Shown here piece after piece: positions 7,899-15,208 of a stretch of 19,010 nucleotides of DNA. The stretch comes from BRHc4a sp049325055. Lineage in GTDB: Bacteria > Bacillota > Desulfotomaculia > Desulfotomaculales > Desulfocucumaceae. The stretch spans positions 1 to 19,010 of the forward strand of contig JBMOPB010000135.1 of NCBI GenBank assembly GCA_049325055.1. The letters are read 5' to 3'. Within the stretch, counting starts at the first letter, position 1, and each line of letters begins with the position of its first letter. A program made the position numbers and the translations under genes. Below the pieces are notes generated by a model. The model saw only the letters and a program-made list of their open reading frames with translations. It was not told the DNA's origin and searched no databases.

Positions 7899-8636
7899 TC
7901 ATTCTGGATTCTGGATTCTGAATTCTGGATTCTGTCCCGTATTCCCCGCCCCCCGCCTGACCAGATCATTCCAGTCTGGAATGGGAGCGCCCATGCTTTT
8001 ACTGTACCACCAGATCACTTTGTCCCCTGTTTTGACCGGTTTTTCACCGGCGGCCACCATCGGGATTTCACCATTAACCATGTACATCCAGCCGGCCTGC
8101 CCCTTGTTGCGCTGCCCGGCAACGGCCTCGACAAAACCGGACCAGCGGGTGGACATGGTATAGGGCAGGCCGGTGGCATCCAGCGCGCCCAGCGCCGTGA
8201 CTTCCCACATGTTCTTTTTGGACACCGTGACGTTTCCGGGACCGTAAAGCAGTTCGCCGTCCATGCCCACCACGGCAATGCCTATGGTGCATCCGTCCTC
8301 CTTTGCGCCGGCGGACGATGCAGCAGCCGGCTTCTGCGCCGGCGCGGCGCTATCCTGGTTGGCAGTGCCGGCGGAGTTGTCCTTCCGGCCGGCCGTGTCC
8401 CGGGTGGCAGAACCATTATCCGTTTGCAGGCCGGTGGATTGGGCAGACGTGACTCCGCTTTTGGCCGCACTGTCGGCCGGTGTTTGCCCGCCCGCCGTCA
8501 GGCCGGCCGCTTCACCGCCCACCGGACGATCCGCCGCCTGTTTTTGGCTGCTTATCTTATCAGTATAAATGGCCGGTCCCATGATGCCGGCTATTATTAC
8601 CAAAAAGAAAACAATAAAGATTAATTTCCTCTTCAA
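7899..8636 (-). CDS. Membrane-anchored DUF4430 protein (transcobalamin C-terminal-like)
   Basis: This 245-aa extracytoplasmic protein has an N-terminal hydrophobic anchor (~4-22), a long Ala/Gly/Ser/Thr/Gln-rich linker (~27-113) and one DUF4430 domain (~115-212). I chose the TTG at 8636 because AAGGAG lies ~8 nt upstream and the gene then starts 6 nt after the preceding stop. The longer frame would overlap that gene by ~90 bp. The domain shows GIAVVGMDGELLYGP, VTALGALDATGLPY, GWMYMVNG and KVIWWYSKSM, nearly matching the DUF4430 domain of the SLH protein upstream. As I recall, DUF4430 is the fold of the C-terminal domain of transcobalamin. The linker could span the wall and present the domain close to the ECF transporter. 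Its last ~10 residues are encoded in a heptanucleotide repeat. Confidence 0.8.
   Translation of the reverse strand: MKRKLIFIVFFLVIIAGIMGPAIYTDKISSQKQAADRPVGGEAAGLTAGGQTPADSAAKSGVTSAQSTGLQTDNGSATRDTAGRKDNSAGTANQDSAAPAQKPAAASSAGAKEDGCTIGIAVVGMDGELLYGPGNVTVSKKNMWEVTALGALDATGLPYTMSTRWSGFVEAVAGQRNKGQAGWMYMVNGEIPMVAAGEKPVKTGDKVIWWYSKSMGAPIPDWNDLVRRGAGNTGQNPEFRIQNPE
7901..7935. repeat. five tandem copies of a heptanucleotide (attctgg type)
   Basis: On the plus strand five 7-nt units occur in a row: attctgg, attctgg, attctga, attctgg, attctgt. They lie inside the 3' end of the DUF4430 gene. Seven is not a multiple of three, so gain or loss of a unit would change the C-terminal residues and the stop. 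Confidence 0.8.
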
Positions 8637-8641
8637 AAAGA

Positions 8642-9268
8642 TCACTCCTTGCCTGCGGGCAGCCAGGAAAAATGGGCCTTTCTCCGGTAACGAAGCAAAA
8701 CTTTTACCACTCCCGGACCCAGGGCGGCACATAACAAACCGTTGCCCAGGGCGCGTACGGAGTCAAAACCTAGGCCGGCCGCACAGGTGGCCAGATAGGA
8801 CTGCCAGGTTAAGGGATGTACGAAAACACTCCAGAGCCAGATGTTCATCAGCCAGCCGTACAGATACCCCCAGAAAAGGCAAAAGACAATCAATACCCTG
8901 TTACCCGCCGGCGGATACAAATACTTTAACCAGGCCGCAGAAGCCCCGGTCAACCCCCAGGCCAGCATTTGCCAGGGGGTCCAGGGACCCTGGCCGATAA
9001 AAAAATTTGAGATCAGTGGTGTCAGGGATCCGATCAAAAAACCGGCCCGGGTACCCATAACAAACCCCGTGATGATCACCAGGAACATGGTGGGCTGCAA
9101 ACAAAACACCATCCCGGCAGTTACCCTGCCTGCCGCCGACAGGGCAGCCAGAACGGCCATGGCGGCTGCCTGCCGGGCAGAAAACCTGCTTCTCTCCATG
9201 CCCAGGAATAACAACGAAACAGCAATAACAGCAATTAAAGTGCTCAGCCAGGCCCAACTTTCCTGCAT
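8642..9268 (-). CDS. ECF transporter S component, predicted cobalamin/corrinoid type (copy 2)
   Basis: This 208-aa membrane protein with about six hydrophobic segments is the second substrate-binding S component of the operon. It has the same core as copy 1: LQPTMFLVIITGFVMG, then SNFFIGQGPWTPWQM (~87-101), but it is shorter at the N terminus. It lies between the SLH surface protein and the DUF4430 gene, 77 bp after the former and 6 bp before the latter. It presumably shares the single EcfT/EcfAA module with copy 1. The two copies could prefer different corrinoids, for example cobalamin versus cobinamide; that is speculation prompted by the cbiZ gene. The ATG follows a modest AAAGGA ribosome-binding site. 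Confidence 0.8.
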   Translation of the reverse strand: MQESWAWLSTLIAVIAVSLLFLGMERSRFSARQAAAMAVLAALSAAGRVTAGMVFCLQPTMFLVIITGFVMGTRAGFLIGSLTPLISNFFIGQGPWTPWQMLAWGLTGASAAWLKYLYPPAGNRVLIVFCLFWGYLYGWLMNIWLWSVFVHPLTWQSYLATCAAGLGFDSVRALGNGLLCAALGPGVVKVLLRYRRKAHFSWLPAGKE

Positions 9269-9345
9269 GTCAGCGTCCTTTTAACTAATTATCTAACCGG
9301 AGGCAGGCCGCAATTTGCCAGTTAAGATGTAGGTTGTCCCGCCCG

Positions 9346-12300
9346 TTAATTTTCACCTGTCAGCATCCGGTAAACCATTACCGCGCACTGGGCCCGCCCG
9401 GCGGTTGCTTCCGGCTGGAAGGTTCCGTCCGGAAATCCTTTGATTAGGCCCTGCGACGCTGCGGCCGCCACGCTGGCCCTAGCCCAGGAGGCAATTTTGT
9501 CGCCGTCGGTGAAAGGCAGCTTCTGTTCCGTGGCCTGCAGTTTCATGGCCCGTGCCAGCATAGCCGCCACTTCTTCCCGGTTGACGGTGCTGTCCGGCCG
9601 GAAAGTGCCGTCCCCGTAACCCTTGACCAGCCCGGCTGAGTAAGCCGCAGTGATCGCCCCGGCGTACCAGTCGCCGGTACGTACATCTTTAAATTGATGG
9701 GCAGCGCCGGCCTCTGCCTTTAAACCCAGTGCCTTAACCAGCAGAGCGGCAAATTCAGCCCTGGTCACCGCCCGGGCCGGTTCAAAGTGTGTCCCGTTCA
9801 CGCCGGAGACAATGCCGGCCCCGGCCAGCGCCTCTATGGAGTCTTTGGCCCAGCCGAAAGAATCATGGGTGACGTCTGCAAAGGACTTTACAGGTTCACC
9901 GGCAAATACGGCGTAATGGCTGAAGTGCTGCACCCTGGCCAGGATTAATCCCTTGTCGACATCCACCACCGCCGGGATGGTTACCCACTTGCCGGTGGAT
10001 TTATCGTACCAGGCCAGGGCCAGGTTTTCCGGCCTGGCCATGGGCGGGATGGCCACTTTCAGGGTCAGGGTTACCGGCATAGCAAAGTTAATGCCGTCCG
10101 GGCCGAAATCGTATATGGCAGACACCTGGCGGAAGCCGGAAGGTCCGGCGGGCTGTGCCCCGCTGCCCCGGTCACTGCCGGTGACCACCTTTTTAACGGT
10201 TATCTCCACGTCACGGCTGAGTGCCCGGGCCGGAATGCTCAAGGCCACCTCGGCCCCGGCGTCCGCCACGGTGGCCCCCTTATCGGCCGCTACTTTTTGG
10301 GTTAAGTCCACCACGTTCCGGGCCAGTTCTTTTTTTAGGGCAGCAATCGCGGCCAGGTCCAGGGGCTGAATGTCGCCTACCACCACCACAGCCATGGCCG
10401 ATCCGCCCGGGGCACCCAGTTCAACTGACGTGTCCTTCAGGCCGGTTAACAGGTCGACTTTTTCCAGTGACGCCAGGGCACTGTCCGTGGCCTGCAGGGC
10501 AGCGGGAAGCAGCTTGTTCTGCTCCTTAAGTCCGGCCGGTGTAACTGATTCCGCCTGAACAACGGAGTTTTGCTTAAAAAGGCTGTCCCAGGTGGGGCCG
10601 GAGGAATTCATGTCCTTGCTGTACCACCAGATCACCTGGTCCCCCTCACTGACCGGTTTAGACGAGGCTATCATCATGGGTACGGTACCGTTGACCTTGT
10701 ACATCCACCCGTTCATCCCGCTGTTGGCCTGCCCGTCAATGCTTTTGACAAAACCGCCGTCGTCGGTGTATGGAAGTCCGGTGGCATGGAGCGCCCCCAT
10801 GGCCGTAAGGCCCCATTTGCCTGATTTGCTGACGGTAACGCTGTCCGGGCCGTAAAGCAGTTCACCGTTCCGGCCCACCACAGCGATGTTGACACTGTAC
10901 CGGTCCCGGGATGGATCCTGTCCCGGCTGATTGTTATCGTCGTTATTGCCGCCGTCCTGAACAACATCGAAATCTATCCAGCCAAAGGACTTGTTGTATT
11001 CCAGCATGGCCAGCAGGGCAGGGACGGTAGATCCAACGTTACCTGAAAAGCCGGCTTTATCTCCGATGCTTCCGTCATCGTTCTGGTTGGCCCTCAGAAA
11101 CAGGTAGTCTATCAGGCTCCTGCCGTTTTTGGTCCATTCGGCCCCTTTGGGATTCTGCCCGGCGGCCAGTACGGCCAGCACCGCCTCACCGGTATCGGTA
11201 ACCGGATCATCAAACTGCACGCTTATCTTACCCGTATCATCCTGTTTCGACCTAATCCAGGCCAGCCCGTCCTGAACGGCCTGGTAAGTGGCCGAACCCA
11301 CGGTTTTGGCATCGTCAAAACCGGACAATACCACGGTAGCCTGGGCGGTTGATACCGTATCCACTCCCCACTGGTGCTGCCAACTGCCTTTATCGGGATC
11401 GGCCTTTGTCTGGGCGTTAATCAGCCATTCCCTGGCCTTGGCCTGTTTTTCCGCAGCCAGCGAACCCCATCCCCCGGCCGTGGTAAGGGCCAGGTAGGGC
11501 AGCATTTCGTTGTAAATCACTCCATCGGCAAAGTTGCCCCCGGCCTGTTGTTTGTCAACAATCAGGTTAATCAGGCGGCTGCATTCACCGGCATTCGGTG
11601 ATTTAAGTCCAGTCAATCCGATAAGTGTTTTGGCAATGTCTTTAACATCCGATTCTGCCTTAAGGGCGGCGGCATCTTCTGTGATCCTGGCGGCCAGAGT
11701 TTTGCCGTCTTTTTTCCACCTGTCAGCGGCTGCGTCTTCGCCGGCGAGGGTAATGACTTTGGCCGCCCTGTATCCCCCGTATTGTTTATACATGTGCGTG
11801 GTATTGTCCGAAGAAAACTGGCCGGCTAAATAATTGACCCCGTTTTTCACGGTGGCAACCATGTCCACGTCTTTTTGAAGGACGTAGGCAAAGAGGGCCT
11901 CGGCGGCCCCAAAAACATTTTTGGACGTACCGAAACTGCCGTCGGCGTTCATCGTGCCTTTCATCAGGTACGACACCGGGTTCACCTTTTTGCCGTCAAC
12001 CGTTTTGGTCCACTCCGCACCCTCGGGATCTTTGCTTAATTTACGTAAAGTTATTACAGTCCCGGAGTTATCTACGGCCGGATCGTCATATTGAGCGCAA
12101 ACACCGCCGTCGTTTTGCTGAAGACCCTTCAGATAGGCAAGCCCTTTATTTATAGCTGCCTGAATATCTGTATCGCTGCCTGTACCGGGCAGGTAAGTAA
12201 GCGCCCGGACGGCCTGGGCGGTGGACAAAACGTCAGGGTAATAGATGCCTCCGAAACTCTCTCCCCAGGAACCGTCCGCACTCTGTTTGGACAGGATGTA

Positions 12301-13773
12301 CGTTCTGGCACCGGCAGTGTCAATATTTCCCATCTTTCCGCCTTCGCCCAGGGCCATGTATGCCCACATGTCACTGTATACGCTGTTTTCAAAGGAGCCC
12401 TTGCCCGGGTCGGCCGCCTTCTGCCTGCCTGCCAGAAGGTTGGCAAGCCGGTCCAGGCGGGTGGTGTCGTTCCACTGGTTCAGGGCCAGTAAACACTGGG
12501 CTACGGTTTTTGTCCTCGACCTCTTGACCCAGCTTGATCCGGCGCCGGCATAGTCATTGTACGTTTTTCCCAAAGCTTTAAGGGCGATCAGCGTTTCAGC
12601 CGTGGCAAAGGTGCTGTCCCACTGGGCCGGGACGGCCGCAATGTCGGCATCCTGGATGTCCGACAGGTAGGCCAGGCCGTCCTGGATGGCTTTATAAACG
12701 TTGCTGTCGGGGTCATTGGCCCCAGTGAAGTAACTGAGGGCGGTCAGCACCTGCGACGTCAGGTCGGACTCCTCGGGGTAATAACCGCCCCAGGCCGCCC
12801 CGGCCGGGCTGCCCCAGCTGTTTGTATGAGAATGCTTAAAAGTATTGAGATAGGCAAGGGCCTTTTCCTGATCTATGGATCCCAGTCTGCCGGCTTTCCC
12901 GAGGGCAGTTAAGACCACCACATCATCGTAAATGCTGCTGCCGAAGTAGACCTGGCCGGCAACAGTGGTATTCTGTTTAGCTATTATGGCATCGGCCAGG
13001 ACGCCGATATTGGCTGAGGAAGGCTGAACAGCATAAAGGGCCGTCAGTTCTTTGGCCAGATACACCGCATCCTTTATCGAGGGATCAGCCGTGACAGCAT
13101 CAGCAGTGGCGCAGGCGGAAGCCACTACGGTATCCTTGAGGGACGTGCCCCCGTAGACCCACCCGCCCACCGAAAGGTCTTCGCCGGCTTTGGCCAGCGC
13201 TTCCACACAGCGGTAGTCAAAATTCCATCCATTTACGGCATAGGTCATACTGCCGTTTTGGTATCTTGACTTGAAGTAGTTAGCAGCGTTGGCAATGGAA
13301 TTTTGCACCCGGTCATAAACATCACTGCCCGCCGTAAGGTCGTCTTTAACCGCCGCCAGGGCCTGCAACGGCGCCTTGGTGCCGTACTCGTTGGCGTAAG
13401 GGCCGAAACTGCCTTCACTGTTCTGGGTAGAGTATATGTATGTAATCATGCTGTTGCTGTCCCCCAGCAGGTCGGCCAGATTTTCGATTTCACTTTTTAA
13501 GTTTTTACCGTTTCTGGTCCATTTTGCAGACGCAAGGTCCTCACCGGCCATAGCCAGCACGTAGGCGGTGTACCCGTCAATCTCTCCCCCGGTCTGATAC
13601 TTCTGATTAATAAAATCTACGGCTTTACTTGCCATCTCGGCGGCTGAATATGCGGTAGTTTGATCCGCAGCCGCAGCCACACCGGATGTTTTCAACGGGA
13701 ACACAAAGCCGGTGAGAAAGCAAAACGTCAAGAGTATCGCCAGAAAACGCAACTTTTTCCTGTATCTACCCAT
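9346..13773 (-). CDS. Giant S-layer protein: three toroid modules, DUF4430, ZU5-like domain, three SLH domains
   Basis: This 1475-aa surface protein starts with a signal peptide (~8-36). Three homologous prenyltransferase-like toroid modules follow (~40-430, ~430-635, ~635-930), marked by repeated WTKNGKSL-type motifs (e.g. 85-93, 588-598, 879-887), 'QNDDGSIG' turns and YDDP..D/FDDP..D segments. A DUF4430 domain (~958-1053) has ELLYGPDSVTVSK, GWMYKVNG and QVIWWYSKDM. A helical linker leads to a ZU5-like beta domain (~1165-1290) ending in HFSHYAVF, then three SLH domains (~1297-1350, 1361-1412, 1421-1472) for wall anchoring. Toroid plus DUF4430 is the layout of transcobalamin and intrinsic factor, so this is a candidate corrinoid-capture protein at the cell surface. 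The riboswitch and cbiZ upstream support this; binding is unproven. No DXDD cyclase motif is seen. Its ribosome-binding site is weak. Confidence 0.85.
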   Translation of the reverse strand: MGRYRKKLRFLAILLTFCFLTGFVFPLKTSGVAAAADQTTAYSAAEMASKAVDFINQKYQTGGEIDGYTAYVLAMAGEDLASAKWTRNGKNLKSEIENLADLLGDSNSMITYIYSTQNSEGSFGPYANEYGTKAPLQALAAVKDDLTAGSDVYDRVQNSIANAANYFKSRYQNGSMTYAVNGWNFDYRCVEALAKAGEDLSVGGWVYGGTSLKDTVVASACATADAVTADPSIKDAVYLAKELTALYAVQPSSANIGVLADAIIAKQNTTVAGQVYFGSSIYDDVVVLTALGKAGRLGSIDQEKALAYLNTFKHSHTNSWGSPAGAAWGGYYPEESDLTSQVLTALSYFTGANDPDSNVYKAIQDGLAYLSDIQDADIAAVPAQWDSTFATAETLIALKALGKTYNDYAGAGSSWVKRSRTKTVAQCLLALNQWNDTTRLDRLANLLAGRQKAADPGKGSFENSVYSDMWAYMALGEGGKMGNIDTAGARTYILSKQSADGSWGESFGGIYYPDVLSTAQAVRALTYLPGTGSDTDIQAAINKGLAYLKGLQQNDGGVCAQYDDPAVDNSGTVITLRKLSKDPEGAEWTKTVDGKKVNPVSYLMKGTMNADGSFGTSKNVFGAAEALFAYVLQKDVDMVATVKNGVNYLAGQFSSDNTTHMYKQYGGYRAAKVITLAGEDAAADRWKKDGKTLAARITEDAAALKAESDVKDIAKTLIGLTGLKSPNAGECSRLINLIVDKQQAGGNFADGVIYNEMLPYLALTTAGGWGSLAAEKQAKAREWLINAQTKADPDKGSWQHQWGVDTVSTAQATVVLSGFDDAKTVGSATYQAVQDGLAWIRSKQDDTGKISVQFDDPVTDTGEAVLAVLAAGQNPKGAEWTKNGRSLIDYLFLRANQNDDGSIGDKAGFSGNVGSTVPALLAMLEYNKSFGWIDFDVVQDGGNNDDNNQPGQDPSRDRYSVNIAVVGRNGELLYGPDSVTVSKSGKWGLTAMGALHATGLPYTDDGGFVKSIDGQANSGMNGWMYKVNGTVPMMIASSKPVSEGDQVIWWYSKDMNSSGPTWDSLFKQNSVVQAESVTPAGLKEQNKLLPAALQATDSALASLEKVDLLTGLKDTSVELGAPGGSAMAVVVVGDIQPLDLAAIAALKKELARNVVDLTQKVAADKGATVADAGAEVALSIPARALSRDVEITVKKVVTGSDRGSGAQPAGPSGFRQVSAIYDFGPDGINFAMPVTLTLKVAIPPMARPENLALAWYDKSTGKWVTIPAVVDVDKGLILARVQHFSHYAVFAGEPVKSFADVTHDSFGWAKDSIEALAGAGIVSGVNGTHFEPARAVTRAEFAALLVKALGLKAEAGAAHQFKDVRTGDWYAGAITAAYSAGLVKGYGDGTFRPDSTVNREEVAAMLARAMKLQATEQKLPFTDGDKIASWARASVAAAASQGLIKGFPDGTFQPEATAGRAQCAVMVYRMLTGEN

Positions 13774-13831
13774 TTATTTGCAAACACGCCCTTTCGTACA
13801 ATATTCAAGCAAACTAAAGATACATAGCAGG

Positions 13832-14554
13832 TTATTTCAATAGCTTATGCTCATTGCCACATAATAAAAAATACGTCTTAACCCCCTGCAATACCGCCTT
13901 GTATACGGTTCTTCCAATCAAGCACCCCAGCCCGGTGGCCGTTCCGGCGTAGCGCAGGGGGTCCCCCCTGCCCGTACAGGCCACCACAATAGCGTCGGTG
14001 GTGGTTCCCGTAACCGGCTCACCGTCAGGCAGGATTACTCTTGACTTGAACAAAGCCCTGGTCTTGGCTTCGGTTGCCGTTATCACCGCGTTCACCATGG
14101 CGGCGTCGGTTAAATTTCCGTCAATCAACAGGATAAGGTTGATGGTGCCAGGCTGGTACCAGCTTTGCACCCTGCTGACCGGCTCTCCAGCCACCCCCGG
14201 GTTGCCTATACCGGCCGTACATAGGGTGGCCACTGAAAGATTATTTTGTCTCTCATGGCTTAACACGGTATGCATAACGCTCACTGCCGTCATCATGCCC
14301 AAAGCGTCGAGCCCCAAATGTAAACGCAGGGCCACCTGCCTGAGATCGTCCTCCGGATCACTGCCATGATAGTCCTTGTCAACAGAATGATTGATTATAC
14401 ATCTGGCCTGCCTCAGATTCCCCCCCAGAACGGCGGAACTGACCACATGCAGTGGTCTTTCGGAGGAAACAACAAACGTTGTCCGGTCATAAATGTGAAA
14501 GCTTATCCCCCTGATAGAAACCTGCTCATTAAATGACTGTACTTCCACCAACAA
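13832..14554 (-). CDS. cbiZ: Adenosylcobinamide amidohydrolase
   Basis: This is a CbiZ-family enzyme of 240 aa. CbiZ hydrolyses adenosylcobinamide to adenosylcobyric acid, letting the cell re-use incomplete corrinoids and rebuild the nucleotide loop. Family features include SSAVLGGNLRQARCIINH near the N terminus, TAGIGNP (~113-119), the signature GTTTDAIVVA (~183-192) and a G-rich TATGLGCLIGRTVY tail. It is cytoplasmic with no signal peptide. It is the first gene after a cobalamin riboswitch and its terminator. A TTG start at 14554 has GGAGG 8 nt before it. In known genomes cbiZ often sits next to corrinoid uptake genes, and here it heads an operon encoding an ECF transporter and putative corrinoid-binding surface proteins. 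Confidence 0.92.
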   Translation of the reverse strand: MLVEVQSFNEQVSIRGISFHIYDRTTFVVSSERPLHVVSSAVLGGNLRQARCIINHSVDKDYHGSDPEDDLRQVALRLHLGLDALGMMTAVSVMHTVLSHERQNNLSVATLCTAGIGNPGVAGEPVSRVQSWYQPGTINLILLIDGNLTDAAMVNAVITATEAKTRALFKSRVILPDGEPVTGTTTDAIVVACTGRGDPLRYAGTATGLGCLIGRTVYKAVLQGVKTYFLLCGNEHKLLK

Positions 14555-14581
14555 AACCTTTTCCTCCGCTTAAACATCATT

Positions 14582-14614
14582 AAAAAACCCGGCCTACAGA
14601 AAGACCGGGGGTTT
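14582..14614 (-). terminator. intrinsic terminator of the cbiZ riboswitch
   Basis: On the minus strand a GC-rich stem (14603-14614 paired with 14585-14594, with a CC bulge) is followed directly by TTTTTT. It lies between the aptamer and the cbiZ ribosome-binding site, the expected place for B12-dependent transcription termination. Confidence 0.85.
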
Positions 14615-14682
14615 GTCCCTGCTGCCGGGATTAAAAATCATAAAAAGCCCCCTCCCTATCGTCCGTAGGTAATGGTTCCGAT

Positions 14683-14850
14683 AAAACGGGCAGGTCTCCT
14701 GGCTCAGGTTCATCGAAAGCCCACGTCTTCCCGGAGTAATTTCCCAGTGACATAATGTGAGGATTCTTCCCTTTACAGTGGCGGGACCGCGCCGGATTTG
14801 CACCGGTTTCCCTTTTAAGCCCGACCCCTAACAGGTAAGGCACCCGTTTT
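14683..14850 (-). ncRNA. cobalamin (AdoCbl-type) riboswitch upstream of cbiZ
   Basis: Read on the minus strand, the element has the conserved B12 box GAGCCAGGAGACCTGCC (plus-strand 14689-14705), the core GCGGTCCCGCCACTGTA, the flanking CCGGTGCAAATCCGG hairpin and a closing P1 helix AAAACGGG/CCCGTTTT. Together with the downstream terminator it should switch off the cbiZ operon when cobalamin is high. The next genes run without an obvious terminator for ~11.5 kb. I could not find a convincing promoter just upstream, so read-through from cbiMN is possible. Confidence 0.95.
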
Positions 14851-14902
14851 ACTTATTTAATTGTTACTAAAATCCAGTGGATGTTCCGGAAGACTTTATC
14901 CT

Positions 14903-15208
14903 TTATCCTTTCTCCTGCACTTTTCTTTTGCCCCGGACATACCCGAAGTAGTAACCGATAAAGCCGCTGCCTATGGCCGCCTGCAAGGCGAAGATCAGGC
15001 TTTCTATCTCCCCGCCGGGGGGTTCCCAGATTGATTCGAACCAGGGCTGGTAGTCGGGGTTTACTTCCGCGATAACCTTCTCGGCCTCTCCGTCCGCCCC
15101 CCCGAATTCCGCGCCACGGTGGATTGTCAGGGGAACGACGGCCAGGGCTACCACCAGAATGGCCAGCAGCATGTTTTTAAGCACAATGTTTTTTGCTGTC
15201 CCGCTCAT
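14903..15208 (-). CDS. cbiN: Cobalt transport protein CbiN
   Basis: This 101-aa membrane protein is the small accessory subunit of the CbiMNQO cobalt uptake system. It has two hydrophobic segments (~10-28 and ~70-90) around an extracytoplasmic loop with the family-typical 'EFGGADGEAE' and 'NPDYQPWFESIWEPPGGEIESLIFALQAAIG' regions (only the pattern is described here). Its ATG overlaps the cbiM stop (ATGA), with AAGGAGG 7 nt before it, so the two are translationally coupled. CbiN works with CbiM in loading cobalt. No cbiQ or cbiO follows: the next element is the cbiZ riboswitch. Confidence 0.95.
   Translation of the reverse strand: MSGTAKNIVLKNMLLAILVVALAVVPLTIHRGAEFGGADGEAEKVIAEVNPDYQPWFESIWEPPGGEIESLIFALQAAIGSGFIGYYFGYVRGKRKVQEKG

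Noticed and set aside
8637..8732. N-terminal extension of the DUF4430 protein overlapping the S component gene
   Set aside because: The TTG at 8636 has AAGGAG at correct spacing and leads directly into the membrane anchor. The extension overlaps the upstream gene by ~90 bp and has no recognisable feature.
9346..13773. Squalene/terpene cyclase or prenyltransferase enzyme
   Set aside because: The repeats share the alpha/alpha-toroid pattern, but I see no DXDD or DCTAE acid motif. The protein is secreted and wall-anchored, with DUF4430 and SLH domains under a B12 riboswitch, so a binding role fits better.
14594..14843. Short minus-strand open frames across the cbiZ riboswitch
   Set aside because: They coincide with the conserved aptamer and terminator, whose sequence is explained by RNA structure.
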